A stretch of DNA of 64,000 nucleotides. Source: an uncultured Muribaculaceae bacterium (GTDB lineage Bacteria > Bacteroidota > Bacteroidia > Bacteroidales > Muribaculaceae). The notes under the pieces are model-generated. The model made no database searches and was not told the origin of the DNA. It saw only the letters and a program-made list of their open reading frames with translations. Both the position numbers and the translations under genes were made by a program. Shown one piece after another: positions 16,399 through 25,395 of this stretch (positions within the stretch are counted from its first letter, which is position 1; every line of letters starts with the position of its first letter). The stretch lies in NCBI GenBank assembly GCA_910585275.1, contig CAJUCW010000020.1, forward strand, positions 1 through 64,000. Reading direction: 5' to 3'.

Positions 16399-17396
16399 AA
16401 CGCAGGGAAGAAACCGTAAGGGTCGTAAGGCTCGAAACCGGTTACCAGTCAAAAAATAAGGCTACCGTCATTACGCGGGATATTAACGCATCGTTGTATT
16501 CCGGAGAGCTAACTTGTCTTCTCGGCCCCAACGGGGCGGGCAAATCTACTTTGTTGAAGACTCTTACTGCTTTTTTGCCCCCCTTAGGTGGAGAAATCTA
16601 TATCGAGCATAAGGCTTTAGGTGATTATTCCGATGCCGAACTGTCAAAAGTAATCGGTGTGGTGCTTACGGAAAAACTCACTCTCAACAATATGACGGTG
16701 GAGGAATTGGTGGGGATGGGACGAAGCCCATACACCGGATTCTGGGGACGCATGGGCGACCACGACCGTCAAATCGTGGAGGATTCCATAGAGTTGGTGG
16801 GCATCGGGAATCTAAAGGGGCGCATGATTCATACCCTTAGCGATGGTGAACGGCAAAAGGTTATGATCGCTAAAGCTTTGGCGCAGGAAACCCCCATTAT
16901 TTTTCTTGATGAACCGACCGCATTCCTTGACTATCCGAGCAAGGTGGAGATAATGCAGTTGCTCCAGCGTCTCGCACGTGAAAAGGGAAAGACAGTCTTT
17001 TTATCGACCCACGACCTCGAACTGGCACTTCAGATTGCCGACAAAGTCTGGCTTCTCGACAAGCCACACGGCGTTACTATCGGGACTCCCGAAGATTTGG
17101 CAATTGACGGGGAAATGTGCAAATATTTCCATCGCGAGGGGGTGGTGTTTGACCGCGAAAGCGGGCTTTTCCAAATCAGCCATAAGATTGATAAGATGAT
17201 TAGGCTGATTGGCGATGGAGCGCGATATAATATGGTGAAGAAGGCTCTTGCCCGGCAAGGGATTGATGCCTCCGGCAATAATCCGGGAGAAACTGTTATC
17301 GAGGTGAAAGACAACGGCTACCGCATAAACGGTAGTGAAGTGTCGTCGATAGGAGCTCTCCTGGACATTGTGAATGATTTATTATCCACGGAATGA
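16395..17396 (+). CDS. ABC transporter ATPase, BtuD-like
   Basis: This 333-aa protein has Walker A GPNGAGKST (about residue 41), the Q-loop region, the signature LSDGERQKVMIAKALA, Walker B IIFLDEPTAFLDYPSK and the switch His in LSTHDLE. About 80 residues follow the nucleotide-binding domain (from about 250); they contain no motif known to me and make it longer than the usual 250-260 aa. It completes the BtuFCD-like importer. The next gene begins 4 nt later. Confidence 0.9.
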   Translation: MKRREETVRVVRLETGYQSKNKATVITRDINASLYSGELTCLLGPNGAGKSTLLKTLTAFLPPLGGEIYIEHKALGDYSDAELSKVIGVVLTEKLTLNNMTVEELVGMGRSPYTGFWGRMGDHDRQIVEDSIELVGIGNLKGRMIHTLSDGERQKVMIAKALAQETPIIFLDEPTAFLDYPSKVEIMQLLQRLAREKGKTVFLSTHDLELALQIADKVWLLDKPHGVTIGTPEDLAIDGEMCKYFHREGVVFDRESGLFQISHKIDKMIRLIGDGARYNMVKKALARQGIDASGNNPGETVIEVKDNGYRINGSEVSSIGALLDIVNDLLSTE

Positions 17397-17400
17397 CGAG

Positions 17401-18804
17401 ATGAAAAACAAGATAACAGTTATAGGGATAGGTCCCGGTGATGAAAGCGATTTGACATCTCGTGCCAGGGAGGCGTTGAAGAACGCCGACATCTTGGTTG
17501 GATATACGTATTACATACCGTTTATATCCCATCTTCTTAAAGAGAGTGTCGAGATTGTCAAAAACGGGATGAAACAGGAACGCCAACGCATTGCCAAGGC
17601 TTTGGAAATAGCCGAAGGAGGGCGTGACGTGTGTGTCATCAGTTCGGGCGACTCTGGTATATACGGGATGGCACCGTTGGTTTATGAAATGTTGTGCGAA
17701 AGGAAACTTGACGTTGAAGTCGAGGTGATTCCCGGAATCAGTGCGTTTCAGAAAGCAGCCTCCTTGCTCGGTGCCCCCGTCGGTCATGATTTCTGCGTAA
17801 TATCTTTGAGCGACCTCATGACTCCGTGGGCCATAATCGAGAAACGGATAAAGGCGGCGGTTGACGCTGATTTCGTCACCGCTGTATATAACCCGAAAAG
17901 TATTGGGCGTTATTGGGAATTATATCGATTAAAAGAACTTTTCCTGCTCGGAAGGGACCCTGAAACGCCGATTGGATATGTGCGTCATGCAGGGAGGAAA
18001 GGTGAGCACACCACGGTCACGACTCTGAAAGATTTCAATCCCGAAGATGTGGATATGTTTACGGTCGTTCTGATCGGTAATTCGCAATCATATGGTTGGG
18101 AGGGGAGGATGATTACCCCACGCGGTTATTATATTGATAACGCAGACGAAGAAAATTCGCCGGGCCGGAACATCATGATAGAGAGTTTCCGCACCATTGC
18201 GAAAGAACTTGCCGATTCAGACGTTGAAATCGGGATTAAATGGCCTTTGCTGCATGCCATCCACACCACTGCCGACTTCGAAATGGAGAAGATTCTGAAA
18301 GTTGACGAGGATGCGGTGGCACGTATCTTCACTGCACTGACCAAAGGAGGTGTAAGAACTATAGTCACGGACGTGACTATGGCGGCTGCCGGCATCCGGA
18401 AGGGGGCGTTAAGCCGATTGGGCATAGAGGTGAAATGTTATCTCAACGACCCCGCCACAGCTGAATTGGCCCGCAGGGAAGGAATCACGAGGACCCAAGC
18501 GGGGATAAGGCTTGCCGTGGCTGAACATCCCGATGCACTTTATGCATTTGGCAATGCTCCCACCGCACTTATGGAGCTTTGCACGCTTATCAGGCATCAT
18601 AAGGCCACGCCGTGCGGAATTGTCGCCGCTCCGGTAGGGTTTGTGCATGTCTGTGAGAGCAAGCACATGGTGAAGCCTTTTTCCGACATTCCTAAAATCA
18701 TAGTCGAAGGGCGCAAGGGAGGAAGCAATCTTGCGGCCACTTTGGTCAATTCCATACTGTGTTGGCCCGACGCCGAATTGTTAAGACCCGGAAGAGATGT
18801 GTAA
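17401..18804 (+). CDS. fusion of precorrin-3B/cobalt-factor III C17-methyltransferase (CbiH) and precorrin-8X methylmutase (CbiC)
   Basis: This is a two-domain protein of about 467 aa. Residues 1-250 are a SAM-dependent tetrapyrrole methylase (start KITVIGIGPGDES, SSGDSGIYGMA, VIPGISAFQKAAS) of the CbiH/CobJ type that contracts the ring. Residues about 260-467 are CbiC/CobH, with the catalytic His in LLHAIHTTADFEM and the end blocks APVGFVHVCESK and GRKGGSN. The ATG at 17401 was used because an earlier in-frame start at 17374 lies within the ABC ATPase gene. The order of reactions is CbiH early and CbiC near the end. It overlaps the CbiET gene by 8 nt. Confidence 0.93.
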   Translation: MKNKITVIGIGPGDESDLTSRAREALKNADILVGYTYYIPFISHLLKESVEIVKNGMKQERQRIAKALEIAEGGRDVCVISSGDSGIYGMAPLVYEMLCERKLDVEVEVIPGISAFQKAASLLGAPVGHDFCVISLSDLMTPWAIIEKRIKAAVDADFVTAVYNPKSIGRYWELYRLKELFLLGRDPETPIGYVRHAGRKGEHTTVTTLKDFNPEDVDMFTVVLIGNSQSYGWEGRMITPRGYYIDNADEENSPGRNIMIESFRTIAKELADSDVEIGIKWPLLHAIHTTADFEMEKILKVDEDAVARIFTALTKGGVRTIVTDVTMAAAGIRKGALSRLGIEVKCYLNDPATAELARREGITRTQAGIRLAVAEHPDALYAFGNAPTALMELCTLIRHHKATPCGIVAAPVGFVHVCESKHMVKPFSDIPKIIVEGRKGGSNLAATLVNSILCWPDAELLRPGRDV

Positions 18805-19981
18805 TAAAAAGTTTACGGTAATAGGTATTTCAGATTGCCACGAACAATTCTTCCCGCCTCGCATTTCCGGGATAATAAAAAACTGCGGAGTGTTTTCAGG
18901 AGGGAAGAGGCATCATGAGATAGTGGCGCATCTTCTCCCTCCGGATGCCGTGTGGATTGATGTGACGGTGCCGTTGGAGAGTGTTTTTGAACGTTATGCA
19001 GCATATTCCCGGATAGTGGTGTTCGCTTCCGGAGATCCTCTGTTCTTTGGGTATGCCGTCACGCTCGGGAGGGAGTTCCCCGATGCGGAAATCGAAGTTT
19101 TCCCATCTTTCAATTCCCTTCAGCTTCTTGCCCACAGAATGCTGTTGCCCTATTCCGGAATGGTGAATGTGTCGGTCACGGGCCGACCTTGGAAAGGGCT
19201 TGACGTTGCCCTCATTAAAGGGTGTGGACAGATTGGGGTCCTTACTGACCGAAGGAAAAGTCCGAAAGAGATTGCAGGGAGGATGCTGGATTTCGGATAT
19301 TCAAACTACACTATGACGGTAGGGGAATGTCTCGGCAACGCAGATGAAAGAGTGGTGACAATGACTTTGGATGAAGCTTTGCGTGCCGACTTTAGATTCC
19401 CCAACTGTGTGATATTACAAATGACCCGGCCACGGGAGCATTTTTTCGGAATTCCTGAAAATCTTTTCAACCATCTCGAAGGGCGTGCCAACATGATAAC
19501 GAAGATGCCTGTGCGGTTGCTGTCGTTGTCTCTGTTAGGACTCTACGATAAATCTGTGATGTGGGACGTTGGATTTTGCACCGGGTCTGTGTCTATTGAA
19601 GCCAAGTTGCAGTTTCCTGCACTTGATATCGTCGCATTCGAACGCAGGGAGGAATCGCGCAAACTTTTGGAGGAGAATTGCCGCAAGTTCGGTGTTCCAG
19701 GCATAGACGGCGTCATAGCCGATTTTATGGAATGCGATCTTTCATTTTATCCGGCTCCCGATGCAGTGTTCATAGGAGGGCACGGAGGCAGGCTCGAAGA
19801 GATGGTGGAGAGGATATTCGGTAGTTTAAAGGCGGGGGGTGTGGTTGTATTCAATTCTGTAAGTGCGGAAAGTTGCGATTCTTTTAAGTATGCAGTCGGA
19901 GCGTGCGGACACAAAGTTGTGGAAACGCATCTCCTTCAAATCGATTCGCATAATCCAATAATGGTAATGAAGGCAATATGA
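18797..19981 (+). CDS. cobL: precorrin-6Y C5,15-methyltransferase, decarboxylating (CbiE-CbiT, CobL type)
   Basis: This 394-aa protein has an N-terminal CbiE methylase domain (about 1-200, with FASGDPLFFGYA and EVFPSFNSLQLLAHRM) and a C-terminal CbiT domain (about 215-394) of the Rossmann methyltransferase type, with DVGFCTGSVSIEAK as the SAM-binding glycine loop and PDAVFIGGHGG. Together they methylate C5 and C15 and remove the acetate side-chain carboxyl. The fused form is called CobL. It overlaps both neighbours by 4-8 nt. Confidence 0.93.
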   Translation: MCNKKFTVIGISDCHEQFFPPRISGIIKNCGVFSGGKRHHEIVAHLLPPDAVWIDVTVPLESVFERYAAYSRIVVFASGDPLFFGYAVTLGREFPDAEIEVFPSFNSLQLLAHRMLLPYSGMVNVSVTGRPWKGLDVALIKGCGQIGVLTDRRKSPKEIAGRMLDFGYSNYTMTVGECLGNADERVVTMTLDEALRADFRFPNCVILQMTRPREHFFGIPENLFNHLEGRANMITKMPVRLLSLSLLGLYDKSVMWDVGFCTGSVSIEAKLQFPALDIVAFERREESRKLLEENCRKFGVPGIDGVIADFMECDLSFYPAPDAVFIGGHGGRLEEMVERIFGSLKAGGVVVFNSVSAESCDSFKYAVGACGHKVVETHLLQIDSHNPIMVMKAI

Positions 19982-21747
19982 AACGAATAATATATCTGAA
20001 TGAAGCCGGCGAGGCAGTGGCAAAAAGAATTCAGGAAGAACTCGGGGATTTTGAAGCCATACCTCTAAAGGAATTTAACGGAAATGTATTTGCCGGTTGC
20101 AAGGCGCTTGTCTTTATAGGTGCGCTCGGTGTATGCGTGCGTGCCATAGCGCCTTTCATGAAAAACAAATATATCGACCCGGCGGTGGTTTGCGTCGATA
20201 GTTCCGCACGGAGTGCGATTTCTGTTCTGTCGGGCCATGTGGGCGGTGCAAATTCTTTGTGTATGGAAGTGGCGCACATCCTTGGTGCCGCCCCTGTAAT
20301 CACTACCCAAAGCGACACCACGGGATATTGGGCTCTTGATACGCTTGCCGACACCAACGGGTGGGTTTGCGAAGCCCGGCATTCAGAGATGAACCGTGCG
20401 ATAGCCACCCTTGTAAACGGAAAACCGATAGGGCTATTGCTCGACATCCGCGACAACGGCACGGATAAACTGGAAGCCACACTTCCTTCCAACGTGACTT
20501 TGATAAAGAATCCGGAAGAAGCGGAGGGATATGAATTTGTGATTGCCGTCACTCCATATATCTATGACATCTCCGTTCCGGTGATTTATTTCCGTCCTCT
20601 CGTTCTCAATATAGGGATAGGTTGTCGCCGTGATTGCAATCCGGCCGGAGTAACAGCTTATATTGAAAAGGTTCTGACCGAAAAGGGGATTTCGCCGTCG
20701 GGGGTTAAATCAGTTTCTACAATCGACATCAAAAAGGATGAGAAGGTGGTGGCGGAATTGGCAAAATGGAAAAATGTGCATGTTTGCAATATCTATACCG
20801 CCGATGAACTTAAAGACATCGCTGTGCCCAATCCGTCGGAAAAAGTCAGGGAAGTCACAGGAGTGTGGGGCGTTGCCGAAAGCTGTGCCATAAAGGCGTC
20901 TGACGGTGGTAGGCTGGTGCTTGAAAAGAATAAGGGTAAACTCTCCGAGGGAGCCGATTTCACTTTTGCCGTGTCGGTTGACCGAGGTGCATTGCGTGGC
21001 GGACATATAGAGATTGTGGGGGCGGGGCCCGGCGATCCTGACCTCGTGTCGGTGAGGGGGCGTAGGTTCCTCCGGAGGGCCGACCTCATTCTTTATGCCG
21101 GAAGCCTTGTGCCAAAAGAACTTACCTTATGTGCCAAACCCGGATGCGTGGTCAGAAGTTCCGCGTCGATGAATCTCGAAGAGCAGTTTGAGCTTATGAA
21201 GCGGTTTTATGATAGCGACAAACTTGTGGTGAGGCTTCACACCGGCGACCCTTGCATTTATGGGGCGATACAGGAACAAATGGCATTTTTCGACAAATAT
21301 GGAATGTCTTACCATATTACGCCCGGGATTTCATCATTTCAGGCAGCCGCCGCCGCTCTGCGTTCACAGTTCACGATTCCCGAAAAGGTGCAGACCATCA
21401 TACTTACCCGTGGCGAAGGGCGAACGCCAATGCCCGAGAAGGAGCAGTTGCATAAACTCGCCGCTTCGCAAAGCACCATGTGCATATATTTAAGTGCCGG
21501 AATTGTCGATGAAGTTCAGAAGGAACTTCTGATGGCATATACCCCCGACACTCCTGTGGCGGCATGCTATAAACTCACGTGGAAAGAGGAGAGGATTTAT
21601 CGTGGTGTGCTCAAAGACCTTGCCCGTATTGTGCATGAAAACAATCTTACCCTCACCACTCTTCTGGTCGTAGGTGAGGCGATTGACAACAGAGAGGGCC
21701 TTTCCCGCCTTTACAGTGACAACTTCAAACATTTATACAGGAAATGA
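19978..21747 (+). CDS. fusion of cobalt-precorrin-5A hydrolase (CbiG) and precorrin-4 C11-methyltransferase (CbiF)
   Basis: This 589-aa protein has CbiG at about residues 1-330 (LVFIGALGVCVRAIAP, VLSGHVGGANSL, LNIGIGCRRDCNP), which opens the lactone and releases acetaldehyde, a hallmark of the anaerobic route. CbiF/CobM follows at about 340-589 (IEIVGAGPGDPDLVSVRG, LHTGDPCIYGA, ITPGISSFQAAAAAL). In the pathway CbiF acts directly before CbiG, so the fusion joins successive steps. ATGA overlaps link it to both neighbours. Confidence 0.93.
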   Translation: MKRIIYLNEAGEAVAKRIQEELGDFEAIPLKEFNGNVFAGCKALVFIGALGVCVRAIAPFMKNKYIDPAVVCVDSSARSAISVLSGHVGGANSLCMEVAHILGAAPVITTQSDTTGYWALDTLADTNGWVCEARHSEMNRAIATLVNGKPIGLLLDIRDNGTDKLEATLPSNVTLIKNPEEAEGYEFVIAVTPYIYDISVPVIYFRPLVLNIGIGCRRDCNPAGVTAYIEKVLTEKGISPSGVKSVSTIDIKKDEKVVAELAKWKNVHVCNIYTADELKDIAVPNPSEKVREVTGVWGVAESCAIKASDGGRLVLEKNKGKLSEGADFTFAVSVDRGALRGGHIEIVGAGPGDPDLVSVRGRRFLRRADLILYAGSLVPKELTLCAKPGCVVRSSASMNLEEQFELMKRFYDSDKLVVRLHTGDPCIYGAIQEQMAFFDKYGMSYHITPGISSFQAAAAALRSQFTIPEKVQTIILTRGEGRTPMPEKEQLHKLAASQSTMCIYLSAGIVDEVQKELLMAYTPDTPVAACYKLTWKEERIYRGVLKDLARIVHENNLTLTTLLVVGEAIDNREGLSRLYSDNFKHLYRK

Positions 21748-23558
21748 TACTTGTTTTCGGAGGCACCACGGAAGGACGTATTGCTGTCAAGACTCTTGAT
21801 GAGGGCGAAGGAAGATACGTATATTCCACGCGCAGTTCTCTTCAGGAAATGGAGTGTGTGCACGGAGAGCATGTCACAGGGGTAATGACAGAATCCGATA
21901 TGATGGATTTTTGTCGGGAAAAGGGGGTGGAGCTTATCGTCGATGCCGCCCATCCGTTTGCCGCCCATCTGCATAGAACAATTTCTAAAGTAGCAGTCAC
22001 TCTATCCATTCCTGTCGTGCGGTTTGAACGCCGTTATCCTGAAATCGGAAGCGACGGGATAACATGGTGCGACAGCTATGAGGATGCCGTCGAGAAACTG
22101 AAGGAGTCCGGTTCAAAACGGTTGCTTGCCCTCACCGGAGTTCAGACAATCGCCAGACTTAAAGGAATTTGGAAAAATGTCGAAACATGGTTCCGCATTC
22201 TCGACCGAGAAGAATCTAAGGCGAAAGCCCGCGAGTTCGGTTTTCCCGAATCACACATTCTTTATTATGGCGGAGAAGATACTGCCGGATTGATAGAGGA
22301 GATTGCCCCGGATGCGATTATCACGAAAGAAAGCGGTGAAAGCGGAGGTTTCCGGGATAAGGTGGAGGCTGCGTTGAACCGTGGTGTGAGGGTATTTGTG
22401 GTGAAACGGCCTAAATTGCCGGAAAATTTTATCGTTGTTGACGGACGCCATGGACTGCGCATGGAGATAGAACGGCTGTTGCCGGAATTCTATTCCCTTC
22501 ATACCGGATTCACTACCGGTTCATGTGCTGTTGCGGCAGCTAAGGCGGCTTTGACAGGATTGCTTACGGGTTGCAACCTGAAAGATGTGTCTTTCAGGCT
22601 ACCGGACGGGGAAACGATGAAAATGGGGGTGGAATCTGTAGAGGTCGGTTCGGAATCGGCTACGGCAAGCGTGATAAAGGATTCAGGGGATGATCCCGAC
22701 GTCACCGACGGTAGCCGTATTTCCGTAACGGTGGCATACTCTTCCGTTCCGGGAATAAAATTCCATGGAGGAGAAGGAATAGGGACGGTCACACTCTCGG
22801 GATTGGGTCTTGAACCGGGTGAACCGGCCATAAATCCTGCACCCCGTAAGAACATAGCCGATGAACTTTCGGCTTTATATTCGGGCGGGCTGGACGTGAC
22901 GGTTTCTCTTGAAAACGGGGCGGAACTGGCGGAAAAGACTTTCAACTCTCGCTTGGGTGTTGTGGGTGGAATCTCTATCATTGGCACAACGGGAATAATC
23001 CGGCCGTTTTCGCATGAGGCGTTTATCGATTGTATCCGGCGTGAAATGGATGTGGCGATTGCTATGAAATGCAAAAGCATAGTAGTTAATTCCGGGGGAA
23101 AAAGCGAACGTTTCATGAAAGGGCTTTTCCCTGATTTGCCACCGCATGCATTCATACACTATGGGAATGCCATCGGGGAAACAATGGAGATTGCAAGGGA
23201 TAAAAACGTAGAGAGGATGGTAATCGGCATTATGCTCGGCAAGGGTGTGAAACTTGCTGAAGGGAATATGGACACGCATAGCCACAAAATAACGGTGAAT
23301 AAAGAGTTCCTGAAAGATGTGGCGAAAGATGCGGGGTGCTCCGGTTCTGCATTGACCGTTATCGACAGTTTCAACCTGGCACGCGAACTTCCGTCGCTAC
23401 TTGGTCCGGATGATGCATCGTTGTTTTTCCCGGCTCTCTTGAAACTTTGCCACGGGCATTGCACGAAAATTTTTCCGAAACACCTCGAAGCGGTGCTTTT
23501 GTCGGACGATGGTAAAGTATTAAGCAGAATTACATCACAAACCGGAATTGTATCATGA
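21744..23558 (+). CDS. fusion of precorrin-6A reductase (CbiJ/CobK) and cobalt-precorrin-5B C1-methyltransferase (CbiD)
   Basis: This 604-aa protein has CbiJ at residues 1-245 (MILVFGGTTEGRIAV start, VDAAHPFAAHLH, ALTGVQTIARLK, ITKESGESGGF), which reduces the ring with NAD(P)H. CbiD takes up about 250-604, beginning with HTGFTTGSCAVAAAKAAL and including HSHKITVN, and is a methyltransferase specific to the anaerobic branch. CbiD acts just before CbiJ in the pathway. The gene has ATGA overlaps at both ends. Confidence 0.93.
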   Translation: MILVFGGTTEGRIAVKTLDEGEGRYVYSTRSSLQEMECVHGEHVTGVMTESDMMDFCREKGVELIVDAAHPFAAHLHRTISKVAVTLSIPVVRFERRYPEIGSDGITWCDSYEDAVEKLKESGSKRLLALTGVQTIARLKGIWKNVETWFRILDREESKAKAREFGFPESHILYYGGEDTAGLIEEIAPDAIITKESGESGGFRDKVEAALNRGVRVFVVKRPKLPENFIVVDGRHGLRMEIERLLPEFYSLHTGFTTGSCAVAAAKAALTGLLTGCNLKDVSFRLPDGETMKMGVESVEVGSESATASVIKDSGDDPDVTDGSRISVTVAYSSVPGIKFHGGEGIGTVTLSGLGLEPGEPAINPAPRKNIADELSALYSGGLDVTVSLENGAELAEKTFNSRLGVVGGISIIGTTGIIRPFSHEAFIDCIRREMDVAIAMKCKSIVVNSGGKSERFMKGLFPDLPPHAFIHYGNAIGETMEIARDKNVERMVIGIMLGKGVKLAEGNMDTHSHKITVNKEFLKDVAKDAGCSGSALTVIDSFNLARELPSLLGPDDASLFFPALLKLCHGHCTKIFPKHLEAVLLSDDGKVLSRITSQTGIVS

Positions 23559-24826
23559 AAAATGCGTTTTTAATAGCAGCCGCTTCGTCGGGAAGTGGAA
23601 AAACCACATTGGCCTTGGGACTGATGCGTGCCTTGAAGCGACGGAAAATCGGGGTGCAACCGTTTAAGTGCGGTCCGGACTATATAGATACTCAATATCA
23701 TCGCGTCGCAACAGGGTGCGATTCCATCAATCTTGATTTGTTTATGGCAGGGGAGGGGCATGTAAGGAATCTTTTTTATTCATATTGCTCCGCTTCCGAT
23801 GTGGGTATTGTGGAGGGGGCGATGGGAATGTTCGACGGTTTTGACGGGATGCGCGGCAGTTCCGCTGATATTGCACACACCCTTGACATCCCCGTGGTTC
23901 TGCTTGTTGATGCGAAGTCAACCTCATATTCTGTGGCCGCCGCCATTTATGGGTTTACAAGGTTCGACCCTAACGTGAAAGTGGCGGGTGTAATCTTTAA
24001 TCGTGTCGCGTCTCCCAACCACTATTTGTACTTGCAAGAGGCATGCCGTGCGGTTAATGTGGAATGTTACGGCTACATAAGGAAAAACGAAGCGTTGAAA
24101 ACACCCTCGCGCCATCTCGGGCTTTCGCTTGATTCATTGACGGAGATTGACCGGTTTGTGGATGCGGCAGCCGATGAAGTGGAAGTGTCGGTTGATGTTG
24201 ACAGAATAATCAAGGCTACGGAATTGCACCACCGTACACTCAATCTTGAACGACACATTAAATCAGGGTTGAAAGTGGCTGTGGCGCGCGACGAGGCCTT
24301 TAGTTTCATCTATCCTGCCAATATCGAGGCGTTGAAATCAGATATCGTTTATTTCTCGCCGTTACATGACGATTCGTTGCCCGATGCGGATCTGGTTTAT
24401 CTTCCCGGAGGGTATCCGGAGCTTTATGCCGAGGCGTTGGAAAGTAACGAGGCGATGCGCAACGCTATTAAGGGATATGCAGAGAACGGAGGGAAAATAC
24501 TTGCCGAATGCGGCGGCATGATATATCTAACGGAGGAAATCGACGGTAAAAAGATGTGTGGGGTGCTTCCGCTAAGTGCCACTATGGAGAATGCCCGGTT
24601 GAAACTCGGATACCGCAAGGTTGTGTTGGAGGGTTTTGAAATCTGCGGCCACGAGTTTCATTATTCAGATGTTGCGGAAAGGGGAGAGGTGGCTTCATGC
24701 GCCCGGCAGTTTAATATCCGTGGCGTTGAGGTTGACACCCCGGTGTATAGATATAAGAATGTTATTGCCGGCTATACCCACCTTTATTGGGCGGAAACAG
24801 ATATTTTTAAACTTTGGAACAAATGA
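23555..24826 (+). CDS. cbiA: cobyrinate a,c-diamide synthase
   Basis: This 423-aa ATP- and glutamine-dependent amidotransferase amidates the a and c side chains of cobyrinate. The N-terminal P-loop is AASSGSGKTTLALGLM, followed by the CGPDYIDTQYH block and VEGAMGMFDG. The C-terminal glutaminase (GATase_3) has the nucleophile Cys in KILAECGGMIYL and a His in the AGYTHLYWAE ending. The overlap with pduO is ATGA. Confidence 0.96.
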   Translation: MKNAFLIAAASSGSGKTTLALGLMRALKRRKIGVQPFKCGPDYIDTQYHRVATGCDSINLDLFMAGEGHVRNLFYSYCSASDVGIVEGAMGMFDGFDGMRGSSADIAHTLDIPVVLLVDAKSTSYSVAAAIYGFTRFDPNVKVAGVIFNRVASPNHYLYLQEACRAVNVECYGYIRKNEALKTPSRHLGLSLDSLTEIDRFVDAAADEVEVSVDVDRIIKATELHHRTLNLERHIKSGLKVAVARDEAFSFIYPANIEALKSDIVYFSPLHDDSLPDADLVYLPGGYPELYAEALESNEAMRNAIKGYAENGGKILAECGGMIYLTEEIDGKKMCGVLPLSATMENARLKLGYRKVVLEGFEICGHEFHYSDVAERGEVASCARQFNIRGVEVDTPVYRYKNVIAGYTHLYWAETDIFKLWNK

Positions 24827-25395
24827 GAAGGATTTATACAAAAACAGGGGATGCCGGGATGACCTCCATTCATGGAGGCATACGTGTGCCGAAGACGGAT
24901 GTGAGGATTGAAGCCAACGGTTGTCTCGATGAATTGAATGTGGCAATCGGAGCGGTACGTACATCTTTGCCGACCGACCATGAATGGCAGCCTTTTCTAA
25001 GGGATATTCAACTTAACCTAATGACGGCGATGAGCCTTGTCGCCACCGGGAGCGATATGAGGGAACACAATCCCAACAGTTTGCCTGAGAATCTGGTGGA
25101 TGATATTGAATCTCGGATTGATGCCGTCAATGCCTTATGCACTCCCCCCGACAGTTTTATTTTGCCCGGAGGCACACCGAAGGCGTCTTCCCTCCATCAG
25201 GCGAGGGTGGCGGCACGGAGGGCGGAGAGATGGTTGTGGCGTCTGCACGAACTTGACACCGTGCCTGAAGAAATCCTGAAATATTTGAACCGTCTTTCCG
25301 ATCTTTTTTTCATTATGGCACGTTACGAACTCCAGCATTCTGAATGCAAAGAAGAGATATGGCGTGAATTCGGATATAAACGTAAACTTAAATGA
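24823..25395 (+). CDS. ATP:cob(I)alamin adenosyltransferase, PduO type
   Basis: This protein is about 190 aa and has the PduO-family start RIYTKTGDAGMTSIHGG, the DELNVAIGAVR block, the FILPGGT motif and the VAARRAERWLWRL helix with the conserved Arg residues. It transfers the 5'-deoxyadenosyl group to cob(I)yrinic diamide or cobalamin. The ATG at 24823 overlaps the cbiA stop (ATGA); a TTG nine bases upstream is unlikely. Its place between cbiA and cbiP fits the pathway order. Confidence 0.93.
   Translation: MRRIYTKTGDAGMTSIHGGIRVPKTDVRIEANGCLDELNVAIGAVRTSLPTDHEWQPFLRDIQLNLMTAMSLVATGSDMREHNPNSLPENLVDDIESRIDAVNALCTPPDSFILPGGTPKASSLHQARVAARRAERWLWRLHELDTVPEEILKYLNRLSDLFFIMARYELQHSECKEEIWREFGYKRKLK

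Noticed and set aside
22499..23155. 218-codon leftward frame inside the CbiJ-CbiD gene
   Set aside because: It is antisense to a well-supported gene and its composition follows from that gene's codon pattern.
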